The notes under the pieces: generated by a model | Told to the model about the DNA's origin: nothing | The model's database searches: none | Seen by the model: the letters and a program-made list of their open reading frames with translations, nothing else | NCBI GenBank assembly: GCA_902765885.1 | Contig: CACXBN010000187.1 | Coordinates: forward strand, 1 to 5,216 | Direction of reading: 5' to 3' | Length of the DNA stretch: 5,216 nt | Source of the DNA: an uncultured Ruminococcus sp. | GTDB taxonomy: Bacteria > Bacillota > Clostridia > Oscillospirales > CAG-272 | In this document: piece after piece, positions 1-5,216 of the stretch | Numbering within the stretch: the first letter of the stretch is position 1 | How the letters are laid out: the number at the start of each line of letters is the position of its first letter | Position numbers and translations under genes: made by a program

Positions 1-59
1 AATCTGTAAGTGGGTTAGGAAAGGGAAAATACAGGTTTAATCCACAGTTTTTCAAATAA
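1..59 (+). CDS. Possible C-terminal tail of an upstream gene (partial, uncertain)
   Basis: The third plus-strand frame is open from the left edge to a TAA at 57-59 and reads SVSGLGKGKYRFNPQFFK. The composition (GKGKYRFNP, then an aromatic and basic end) is protein-like, and the frame ends 66 bases before the ribosome binding site of the next plus-strand gene, a normal spacing within an operon. Eighteen codons are too few to identify a family, and an open stretch of this length can occur by chance. The other two plus frames have stops at 7-9 and 38-40, so this is the only frame that could carry an upstream gene this far. No function is assigned. Confidence 0.25.
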   Translation, partial: SVSGLGKGKYRFNPQFFK

Positions 60-125
60 GCACGACAATATATGAAAGTGCCGCTGTGTTGGAGATGCTG
101 CTTCAATACGGCTTATACTATCCCG

Positions 126-133
126 AAAGGAGG
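126..133 (+). promoter_or_regulatory. Ribosome binding site for the first phosphoesterase; fixes the GTG start
   Basis: AAAGGAGG is a near-perfect anti-16S match and sits 8 bases before the GTG at 142. A second GTG follows directly at 145, so the start could shift by one codon; 142 has the more usual spacing. No ATG lies between this site and the conserved DTHFGH motif, so a GTG start is needed. Confidence 0.8.
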
Positions 134-141
134 ACAAACAC

Positions 142-684
142 GTGGTGTTTTTTATAGCAGATACACATTTCGGACATAAGAACGTACTAAAGCTCTGCAA
201 CCGTCCCTTTGAGACGGTAGAGCAGATGAACGAAAGGCTTATAGAAAGCTGGAACAGGCGCGTCACCGGGCGTGACTCAATATATGTTATTGGAGATCTG
301 TTCTTCCGATGCGAAGATCCTGAGGCGATACTCCGCCGTCTGCACGGGAAGAAGCACCTGATCGTCGGAAATCACAACAGTTCGTGGATGAGTAAGGTAG
401 ACGTCGGTAAGTATTTTCAAAGCGTTGAACTGATGGAAGTCATATCCGACGGCGCGCACGCCATGACGCTCTGCCACTATCCGCTTCTGTCGTGGAAGCA
501 TGCAAAGACGTCCTATATGATCCACGGGCACATCCACGCCAATACGGATATGGATTTCTGGCCGCTGATCGCCACGCGTGAAAACGTGCTGAATGCCGGA
601 GTCGATCTGAACGGCTTTCAGCCGGTTCCGTTCGATGAACTTCTTGCAAACAATATCCGATTCAAGGAGGATCACCCGGCGTGA
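142..684 (+). CDS. Calcineurin-like metallophosphoesterase (small COG4186-like type)
   Basis: This is a predicted cytoplasmic metal-dependent phosphohydrolase of 180 aa. The dinuclear-metal motifs are all visible in order: DTHFGH at 7-12 (D7, H9), GD at 51-52, GNHN at 76-79 (N77, H78), H112 in CHYP, and GHIH at 129-132 (H130, H132). The C-terminal NAGVDLNGFQPV at 151-162 matches the conserved ending I know from the small single-domain phosphoesterases grouped as COG4186. Length is usual for that group, with no signal peptide or membrane segment. Starts at GTG 142 behind a strong ribosome binding site. It overlaps the next gene by 4 bases (GTGA), implying translational coupling. The substrate is unknown; a phosphodiester, nucleotide or nucleic-acid end are all possible. 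Arginine codons are CGN in 8 of 10 cases, unlike the minus-strand genes. Fold is near certain; reaction is not. Confidence 0.93.
   Translation: MVFFIADTHFGHKNVLKLCNRPFETVEQMNERLIESWNRRVTGRDSIYVIGDLFFRCEDPEAILRRLHGKKHLIVGNHNSSWMSKVDVGKYFQSVELMEVISDGAHAMTLCHYPLLSWKHAKTSYMIHGHIHANTDMDFWPLIATRENVLNAGVDLNGFQPVPFDELLANNIRFKEDHPA
664..670 (+). promoter_or_regulatory. Ribosome binding site for the second phosphoesterase
   Basis: AAGGAGG lies inside the 3' end of the first phosphoesterase gene, 10 bases before the GTG at 681. The second gene thus has its own strong site as well as the 4-base overlap, so the two proteins can be made in similar amounts. The following residues MKIYITGDTH agree with the normal N-terminus of this fold. 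Confidence 0.8.
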
Positions 685-1448
685 AAATATACATAACAGG
701 AGATACGCACGCCGATTTCAGGCGTTTCGGATCGAATTACTTTGACGATAAAGAATGCTGCGTCATCGTTTGCGGCGATTTCGGCGGCATCTGGGACGGA
801 AGTAATCGAGAGAAATACTGGCTTGACTGGCTTGATAAAAAGAAGTTCACACTGCTTTTCGTCGACGGAAACCACGAAAACTTCGATATGCTGAACTCTT
901 TTCCCGTGACTGAATGGAACGGCGGCAAGGTTCACGTTATACGGAAGAATATCATTCATCTGATGCGCGGTCAGGTTTTTACAATCGAAGGAATCCGTTT
1001 CTTTACGTTCAGCGGCGGTCAGTCCCACGACATTCAGGCGGGTATTCTTGAGCGCTCAGATCCGGATTTTGCCGTTAAGAAAAAGAAGTTCGACAGAGAG
1101 CGGGCGCTCTACCGTATCGACCATGAAACCTGGTGGAAAGAAGAATTACCGTCTGAGGAAGAAATGGCTGAGGGACTACGAAATCTTGAAAGAGCCGGTA
1201 ACGCAGTCGACGTTGTGATCTCTCACAGTGCGCCGTCGTCCATTGTTGATATCTTCAGCAGAGGCTTTTACAAGCACGATATTCTGACCGACTATCTTGA
1301 AAAAGTGGATAACCTCATTTCTTTCAAAGCGTGGTTTTTCGGACACTACCACGAGTCGCAGATAATCGGACAAAAATTTGTAATGCTCTATGATTTTTTC
1401 ATGGAACTGGATCAATTTCTGAAACCGCAAGATGACGCAAATGAATGA
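681..1448 (+). CDS. Calcineurin-like metallophosphoesterase (larger type, substrate unknown)
   Basis: This 255-aa protein carries a full set of metallophosphoesterase motifs: GDTH at 7-10 (D8, H10), CGDFGG at 31-36 (D33), GNHEN at 63-67 (N64, H65), SHSAP at 181-185 (H182) and GHYH at 221-224 (H222, H224). Between the third and fourth motifs is an insert with SGGQSHDIQAGIL (111-123) and a basic then acidic stretch with WWKEELPSEEEM (151-162). From memory this insert is characteristic of a family often found in Firmicutes genomes, phages and integrative elements. It probably forms a lid over the active site, which is an inference. It is a separate family from its upstream neighbour, so the pair is not a simple recent duplication. 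The GTG start at 681 overlaps the upstream stop. No signal peptide. Arginine codons are CGN in 9 of 13. It is the last gene before the terminator at 1518. Substrate unknown. Confidence 0.93.
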   Translation: MKIYITGDTHADFRRFGSNYFDDKECCVIVCGDFGGIWDGSNREKYWLDWLDKKKFTLLFVDGNHENFDMLNSFPVTEWNGGKVHVIRKNIIHLMRGQVFTIEGIRFFTFSGGQSHDIQAGILERSDPDFAVKKKKFDRERALYRIDHETWWKEELPSEEEMAEGLRNLERAGNAVDVVISHSAPSSIVDIFSRGFYKHDILTDYLEKVDNLISFKAWFFGHYHESQIIGQKFVMLYDFFMELDQFLKPQDDANE

Positions 1449-1484
1449 TCGTCTTGTAAAAACCGGACATTGGAAAGCCGAAAA

Positions 1485-1514
1485 CAGTACATTCGCACGA
1501 AAAGCAGTATATTC
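1485..1514 (+). repeat. Two direct copies of CAGTAYATTC, 20 bases apart
   Basis: CAGTACATTC at 1485-1494 and CAGTATATTC at 1505-1514 differ at one base, and each is preceded by an A-rich run. The exact 20-base period is close to two helical turns, so a protein could bind both copies on the same face of the DNA. They lie between the second phosphoesterase stop and its terminator. With only two short copies, chance or a small tandem duplication is also possible. Confidence 0.4.
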
Positions 1515-1517
1515 AAT

Positions 1518-1567
1518 GAAACCGCCGCATCAAAGCTCATTGCTCTGATACGGCGGTTTCTTATTCG
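1518..1567 (+). terminator. Intrinsic terminator of the phosphoesterase operon
   Basis: GAAACCGCCG at 1518-1527 pairs perfectly with CGGCGGTTTC at 1551-1560. After one C-A mismatch the stem continues with ATCA/TGAT (1529-1532 with 1546-1549), and AGC/GCT closes a small TCATT loop. The 3' side runs into TTTCTTATT, an imperfect but usable T tract. It is about 70 bases past the stop at 1448. The A-rich 5' flank gives little support for working on the minus strand. Confidence 0.8.
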
Positions 1568-1620
1568 AACCCATGAGGTAATATGCTTGATGCTATTTCG
1601 AGATATGCAAACAAACCTCT

Positions 1621-1658
1621 AAAAAGCGCAAATCTAAAGTACACTTTATCTTCGCGCT
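1621..1658 (-). terminator. Probable intrinsic terminator of the luxS operon
   Basis: Read on the minus strand, AGCGC (1658-1654) pairs with GCGCT (1629-1625), enclosing an inner hairpin made of TAAAGT (1648-1643) and ACTTTA (1640-1635). The stem is followed at once by TTTTT (the A run at 1621-1625 on the plus strand). The internal loop of unpaired bases makes it weaker than a classic terminator. It is about 95 bases past the luxS stop, and is the only minus-strand hairpin here with a T tract. Confidence 0.55.
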
Positions 1659-1702
1659 AAAAGCAATTATATGTAGGACTCACGCGCAAATACTTGGCGC
1701 TT

Positions 1703-1739
1703 GTGAACCTCTCGCATATTGAATAAGCGAGAGGTTCAC
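1703..1739 (-). other. 13-bp perfect stem-loop just after luxS
   Basis: GTGAACCTCTCGC at 1703-1715 is perfectly inverted as GCGAGAGGTTCAC at 1727-1739, with an 11-base AT-rich loop. It begins 13 bases after the luxS stop codon on the minus strand. Neither side has a T run, so it does not look like an ordinary intrinsic terminator. It could protect the 3' end of the luxS transcript, act together with the hairpin at 1621-1658, or bind a protein. The inverted repeat itself is certain; its role is not. Confidence 0.6.
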
Positions 1740-1752
1740 CGCCTCCGTGACC

Positions 1753-2208
1753 TTATGATTTGTATTTGAAATCATGCATTCCAAAAGCAAGTACTTTCAA
1801 ATACTCCTTGCACTCTTTTTGTGCGCTCTCAAGGTTGAGATCTCTGAAATTTCCGCACTCCTTCCTTGTGGCTCCGAACACTTCCCCTTTGTGGTTCACT
1901 ATTTGCTCAAGCACTTTTTTGGTGACTTCCAAAACTTTTTCAGGGGCTGTATTTCTTGTAAGCAAATAAAAGCCCGTTCTGCATCCCATCGGTCCAAAAT
2001 ATATAACATTATCACCGATTTCAGAGTTTCTAACATATGTTGCAAACATATGTTCCACCGTATGTGCAGTACATGTGTCCATGTACTCCCCTGCGTTTGG
2101 TTTTCTGGTTCTCAAATCGAATGTCGTTATGTCTCCATCGACTCTCGAAATGTATATCCCCGGCTCCAGTAAATCATGATCAACGGAAAAACTCGCTATT
2201 CTGTTCAT
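1753..2208 (-). CDS. luxS: S-ribosylhomocysteine lyase LuxS (AI-2 synthesis)
   Basis: LuxS is a cytoplasmic homodimeric metalloenzyme that cleaves S-ribosylhomocysteine to homocysteine and 4,5-dihydroxy-2,3-pentanedione, the precursor of autoinducer 2, in the activated methyl cycle. The 151-aa product has the expected parts: the N-terminus IASFSVDHDLLEPGIYISR, the metal-site motif HTVEH at 49-53 (H49, E52, H53), FGPMGCRTGFYL at 71-82 with the probable catalytic C76, and the third metal ligand C118 in KECGNF. No key residue is missing, and the length is normal for the shorter Gram-positive form. The ATG at 2208 overlaps the rnr stop (ATGA). A modest GAGAGGA at 2228-2222 lies 13 bases upstream, rather far, so coupling to rnr translation is likely. 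All nine arginines use AGA or AGG. The partner nucleosidase gene (mtnN/pfs) is not in the window. Confidence 0.97.
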   Translation of the reverse strand: MNRIASFSVDHDLLEPGIYISRVDGDITTFDLRTRKPNAGEYMDTCTAHTVEHMFATYVRNSEIGDNVIYFGPMGCRTGFYLLTRNTAPEKVLEVTKKVLEQIVNHKGEVFGATRKECGNFRDLNLESAQKECKEYLKVLAFGMHDFKYKS

Positions 2209-4496
2209 TTTCTTTTTGTTGTCCTCTCTTTTCTGCCTGATTTCTTTTTTTCGACATTCGGAACCACAATATTAAAATCAAGTTGTCCCTTTGATATATC
2301 CGCATTCACAAGAATCACTTCTATATCGGAACCTATGGTTTTTTCCTTAATATTGTAAAAATGAAAACTAACTGTCATTCTCTCTGCATCAACTTCGCAT
2401 CCGTTTCTAAGATCTGACACAAATCCTTCTATATAGTTATCCAGCCTTACGAAGAACCCCGTGTTTATAACTGATACGATTTTTGCAGGAAATTTTTGCC
2501 CTATCTTATCTGACATGTATATCGCTTTATAAATGGACTCGATCTTTCTTTCTGCATTCACAGCCCTCATTTCAGCATCTGTGGACATGACCGCTCTTTC
2601 ATCGGCATTTCTCTCAAAATATTCATCGGTTTTTTCTGAAATGCCATCCCTGGTATGAAACGATATCTGCGGATATTTTCTCGTGCCGGGATTTATATGT
2701 CTGAGAGCTTCGGTAATCACAGAATGCACATACAGATCGGGGTATCTCCGTATGGGGGAGGTAAAATGACAGTAAGTTTTAACTCTAAGCCCAAAGTGTG
2801 GAGCGCATGCCTTTGAATACTTTGCCTTCATCATGCTCCTGAGCATGACTCCGGACACAATATCCGAAATGCCGGATTCCTTTGCGGATTTGAGTATCTC
2901 CGTATATGCTTCGGCAATCCGGTCGGCCTCTTCCTCTTTTGTTTCTGCATCAAATGATTTTCTGAGCCCGTGGGTTTTGATTCCGATAGCCGATGCATAC
3001 TTTATAAAATTCAGGGTTTTTTCCTCACTTGGAGATTCATGAATTCTGTATATACATGGCAGGGAGAGCCTTTTCAAAGTTTCTGCCACTGCAATATTAG
3101 CCTGCAGCATGAACTGTTCGATCATTTTTTCTGCATCACCGCGTTCTCTTCTCTCTATCATCACGGGCTTTCCCTCAGAATCCACGGTGATGTTGACTTC
3201 GTCATCTTCTATTTCCATGACGAATCTTTCTTCTGATGCCTTCTGTAATCTGAGATACAGTTTTTTCATTTCTGCAAGGGTATCATACACCTCGCTGTAT
3301 TTTTTATAAAAACGGCTTCTCTTTCCTGCTCTCCACAGTGCGTTGATTTCAGAGTAAACTCCTCTGACACGGCTTCTGACCACAGATTTAAATATCTTGA
3401 CATCAGTCATGTTGAGATTATCGTCGAGTGTTATTTCAGCAGTCATGCTGAGTTTGTCCTCTCCGCTGTTTAAAGAGCAAACTCCGTTTGAAAGCACTTC
3501 AGGGAGCATCGGAACCACTTTGTCGACAAAATAAACACTGGTTCCCCTGAGTCTTGCTTCTTCTTCGACCGGCGTTCCCTGCCTGACATAATTTGAAACA
3601 TCCGCTATATGAACTCCGAGCACATATCCCTTGTCTGTTATTTCGAGCGAAATAGCATCATCCAGATCTTTTGCGTCTTCACCGTCTATCGTAAATATGA
3701 TTTTGTCCCTGAGGTCAGCGCGTCCTTTTGGCTCACAGTATTTCTCGGCCGCTTCCGATGCAGATCTAAGAACCGAGTCAGAAAAAACGGTTCTGATTCT
3801 GTTTTCATATAAAGTTGCTTCATACGCTCCGTCTTTGGAGAGGGAACTGCCGAATATTCTCTCGATTTTTCCCCTCAGTTCTATTCCGTAGTCTTCCCAG
3901 GTGCTGCTTTTTCTTTCGAAATACGGGCCTTCTTCCGGTACCACAGCAACTTTGTACCCGTCATATTTCTCGGACACGCTGCTAAAATCGACCCGGATCA
4001 TGGTTTTGATGGATTTTATATCAGGCTCGACACATGCTCTGCTGGAACCGACGTGCAGCACCCCTATTATACTTGTGACCTTGTGCTCAACTATTCTCTG
4101 TACCTCTCCGGAGGCTTTGCGGTAAAAGACGTCCCCGTAATATCCGAAATCTGTATGCGCGGCTTCCGTTATACGGACTTCGATGATATCACCCGTAACC
4201 GCACCGCTTGCTTTCCTCATACCGTCTTCGGGTATGTATATCTCCTCATTAAAGCCGCTGCCTTCGAGCGGTCTGCAGAATCCGTATCCGCTGCCGCTGT
4301 ACGAAAACACTCCGCTGACTGTCATGCCGGGTTTCAGTTGATCCGGTTTTTTTCTATTTTTGCTGCCGTCGGTTTTTTTGTTTTCGTTTTCCTCGATCAG
4401 CTTCTTTTCTTTTGCCTTCTTATCTTTCCTTGAATTGCTTTTCATCGCCTTTGATATGGACTTTTCGAGACTTTTTCTGCTTCCGAATTTTCCCAT
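2205..4496 (-). CDS. rnr: Ribonuclease R, 3'-5' exoribonuclease of the RNB family
   Basis: RNase R is a processive 3'-5' hydrolytic exoribonuclease that degrades structured RNA, rRNA fragments and mRNA, also in trans-translation. The 763-aa protein has a lysine-rich N-terminus (about 1-55), two cold-shock-type OB domains (about 56-110 and 130-200), the catalytic RNB domain (about 258-600) and an S1 domain (about 664-742), ending in a basic tail (KKKSGRKERTTKRK). The RNB metal site is seen in TIDGEDAKDLDDA (269-281; D271, D277, D279, D280), with YRIHE at 483-487 and HFTSPIRRYPDL at 577-588. The S1 domain has NTGFFVRLDNYIEGFV (678-693). The frame stays open to an ATG at 4553, but the ATG at 4496 is preferred: it has GGAG 6 bases upstream, begins with MGKFGSRK, and avoids a long overlap with the upstream gene. 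It sits one base after that gene's stop and overlaps luxS by 4 bases. Confidence 0.97.
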   Translation of the reverse strand: MGKFGSRKSLEKSISKAMKSNSRKDKKAKEKKLIEENENKKTDGSKNRKKPDQLKPGMTVSGVFSYSGSGYGFCRPLEGSGFNEEIYIPEDGMRKASGAVTGDIIEVRITEAAHTDFGYYGDVFYRKASGEVQRIVEHKVTSIIGVLHVGSSRACVEPDIKSIKTMIRVDFSSVSEKYDGYKVAVVPEEGPYFERKSSTWEDYGIELRGKIERIFGSSLSKDGAYEATLYENRIRTVFSDSVLRSASEAAEKYCEPKGRADLRDKIIFTIDGEDAKDLDDAISLEITDKGYVLGVHIADVSNYVRQGTPVEEEARLRGTSVYFVDKVVPMLPEVLSNGVCSLNSGEDKLSMTAEITLDDNLNMTDVKIFKSVVRSRVRGVYSEINALWRAGKRSRFYKKYSEVYDTLAEMKKLYLRLQKASEERFVMEIEDDEVNITVDSEGKPVMIERRERGDAEKMIEQFMLQANIAVAETLKRLSLPCIYRIHESPSEEKTLNFIKYASAIGIKTHGLRKSFDAETKEEEADRIAEAYTEILKSAKESGISDIVSGVMLRSMMKAKYSKACAPHFGLRVKTYCHFTSPIRRYPDLYVHSVITEALRHINPGTRKYPQISFHTRDGISEKTDEYFERNADERAVMSTDAEMRAVNAERKIESIYKAIYMSDKIGQKFPAKIVSVINTGFFVRLDNYIEGFVSDLRNGCEVDAERMTVSFHFYNIKEKTIGSDIEVILVNADISKGQLDFNIVVPNVEKKKSGRKERTTKRK

Positions 4497-4497
4497 T

Positions 4498-5216
4498 TCA
4501 ATCTCCGTATAGATTATAATTGTTGTCGGGATACCTGTTCCAGTAAAACTCAATGTTAGTAGGTACTATGAGCGCTTCTTCCCAGAAAATCGACTCAAGA
4601 TCTCTCAGCGTGCTGAACGAGTATCTCAGACAAGCGGAGATATACCCTGCCTTGAGCTGCAGGTGAATGCTGCCAAAGAATGTCGGGAGGCTGTCTTTAT
4701 CATATGTTGCGATATATTCGAATATCCGCGCGATATCTTCATTCGGATATGATGTGGAGTATCCGTCAATGAAGAAAATATTTTCAAGATCATCCGGATT
4801 TGAACTTGCGAGATATTGTGAATACTCGCGTCCGTCTATCGTGGCGCCGTCTTCATATGTATAGACCCATGTATAATCGAAATCAGGCGGGTTGAGAGCC
4901 GGCCATCTGTCGAATCCCTCAAGTTCGGCGTTCTCATCTGCATAGTATCTTGCCAAAAGATTGTTCTGGATTATATGCATGAATTCATGCGCTACCGTTC
5001 TTCTGATATTATCATAGCTTGTGCTTATCACGAGTGATTCGATGCCGTCGCTTTCCGACACGAACGCTGCTGCGTCTCCGATGGAGTTTCTGTTCGTGCT
5101 GTCGGGTATTATGCGGCTCGTGATGCAGACATCTATGGATGAGAACTGGGATGCAACCTCCGCTATGAAACCCTCGGGACATGATGCAAAAAAGTCTTCG
5201 AGCGCATCAAGCACGG
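4498..5216 (-). CDS. HExxH zinc-metallopeptidase-like protein, C-terminal part (runs off the right edge)
   Basis: About 239 codons of an open frame continue beyond the window; the GTG at 5214 is probably an internal valine since no ribosome binding site can be seen before it. Counting from that GTG, TVAHEFMHIIQN at 73-84 has the zincin motif HEFMH (H76, E77, H80). A second conserved-looking block, YPNEDIARIFEYIA at 156-169, resembles the NED-A-x-F block of uncharacterised Firmicutes zinc-peptidase-like lipoproteins. E159 there is a candidate third zinc ligand as in gluzincins (inference). The tail HLQLKAGYISACLRYSFSTL (184-203) looks like a helical continuation of that family. The acidic, aromatic-rich composition would suit an exported protein, but the N-terminus with any signal peptide lies outside. 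The TGA at 4500-4498 is one base before the rnr start, so it is probably the first visible gene of the rnr-luxS operon. Substrate unknown. Confidence 0.8.
   Translation of the reverse strand, partial: VLDALEDFFASCPEGFIAEVASQFSSIDVCITSRIIPDSTNRNSIGDAAAFVSESDGIESLVISTSYDNIRRTVAHEFMHIIQNNLLARYYADENAELEGFDRWPALNPPDFDYTWVYTYEDGATIDGREYSQYLASSNPDDLENIFFIDGYSTSYPNEDIARIFEYIATYDKDSLPTFFGSIHLQLKAGYISACLRYSFSTLRDLESIFWEEALIVPTNIEFYWNRYPDNNYNLYGD
4503..4506 (-). promoter_or_regulatory. Ribosome binding site that sets the rnr start at 4496
   Basis: On the minus strand GGAG (4506-4503, within CGGAGAT) lies 6 bases before the ATG at 4496. The alternative ATG at 4553 lies inside the upstream gene, and its extra 19 residues (MSFTGTGIPTTIIIYTEIE) do not resemble an RNase R N-terminus and are simply the upstream gene read in another frame. 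The site is placed within the last codons of the upstream gene, fitting reinitiation by the same ribosomes. Confidence 0.75.

Larger units (their letters stand above)
1449..1752. other. Gene-free region between two convergent operons
   Basis: No credible coding sequence was found here on either strand. From left to right it holds two direct copies of CAGTAYATTC, the terminator of the phosphoesterase operon, an unassigned stretch (about 1568-1620), a hairpin with a T tract reading on the minus strand, a short second GCGCAAAT copy at 1684-1691 (the first is at 1626-1633), and a 13-bp perfect hairpin just past the luxS stop. The region is AT-richer than the phosphoesterase genes. No tRNA, attachment-site core or transposon end was recognised. 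Confidence 0.7.

Noticed and set aside
41..69. Promoter-like TCCACA, 17 bases, GACAAT before the phosphoesterase operon
   Set aside because: Both boxes match the consensus at only 4 of 6 positions; such matches are common in AT-rich DNA.
89..119. TTGGAG and TATACT as a promoter for the first phosphoesterase
   Set aside because: The spacer is 19 bases and transcription would begin at the ribosome binding site itself, so it would not make a usable leader.
277..675. 132-codon minus-strand frame opposite the first phosphoesterase
   Set aside because: It lies wholly over a gene with intact catalytic motifs, and its translation has no recognisable domain.
1449..1752. CRISPR array, tRNA or riboswitch in the gene-free stretch
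   Set aside because: There are no regularly spaced repeats beyond two short copies, no cloverleaf, and no aptamer core I could recognise.
1774..2172. 132-codon plus-strand frame opposite luxS
   Set aside because: It is antisense to a complete LuxS gene and its cysteine- and phenylalanine-rich translation reads as a complement artefact.
4053..4433. 126-codon plus-strand frame opposite the RNase R N-terminal region
   Set aside because: Its hydrophobic end comes from the complement of the lysine-rich N-terminus (runs of TTT and CTT), not from a real membrane protein.
4497..4553. Extension of RNase R to an ATG at 4553
   Set aside because: The extra 19 codons overlap the upstream gene in another frame, do not resemble an RNase R N-terminus, and the ATG at 4496 has a well-spaced GGAG.

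Overview
The window looks like chromosomal DNA from a low-to-mid GC Gram-positive anaerobe, most likely a member of Clostridia (Bacillota). This inference rests on the short LuxS of the Gram-positive type, the lysine-rich tails on RNase R, the strong AAGGAGG-type ribosome binding sites and the heavy AGA use for arginine in the minus-strand genes. No species can be named from the sequence alone.

Layout: two operons converge on a gene-free stretch of about 300 bases. On the plus strand (142-1448) two calcineurin-like metallophosphoesterase genes overlap by 4 bases, each with a GTG start and a good ribosome binding site, followed by an intrinsic terminator near 1518-1567. On the minus strand (5216 down to 1753) three genes are packed head to tail: the C-terminal part of an HExxH zinc-peptidase-like protein running off the right edge, RNase R (763 aa from the better-supported start at 4496) and LuxS. 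The first gap is one base and the second junction is an ATGA overlap, so the three are very probably one transcript. The gene-free stretch 1449-1752 holds a pair of 10-base direct repeats spaced 20 bases apart, the plus-strand terminator, a minus-strand hairpin with a T tract, and a 13-bp perfect hairpin just after luxS. The first 141 bases hold no convincing gene, only a possible C-terminal tail of an upstream frame ending at 59.

Function: RNase R degrades structured RNA; LuxS cleaves S-ribosylhomocysteine to homocysteine and the AI-2 precursor. No biochemical link between them is known to me, so their tight coupling is an observation about gene order. The phosphoesterase pair belongs to families of unknown substrate. 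Its arginine codons are mostly CGN (17 of 23 counted) while luxS uses only AGA/AGG (9 of 9), which suggests the pair has a separate history, perhaps as accessory or mobile cargo. No integrase, transposase, terminal repeats, CRISPR array, tRNA or rRNA was seen, and I found no clear evidence of a wholly new system.
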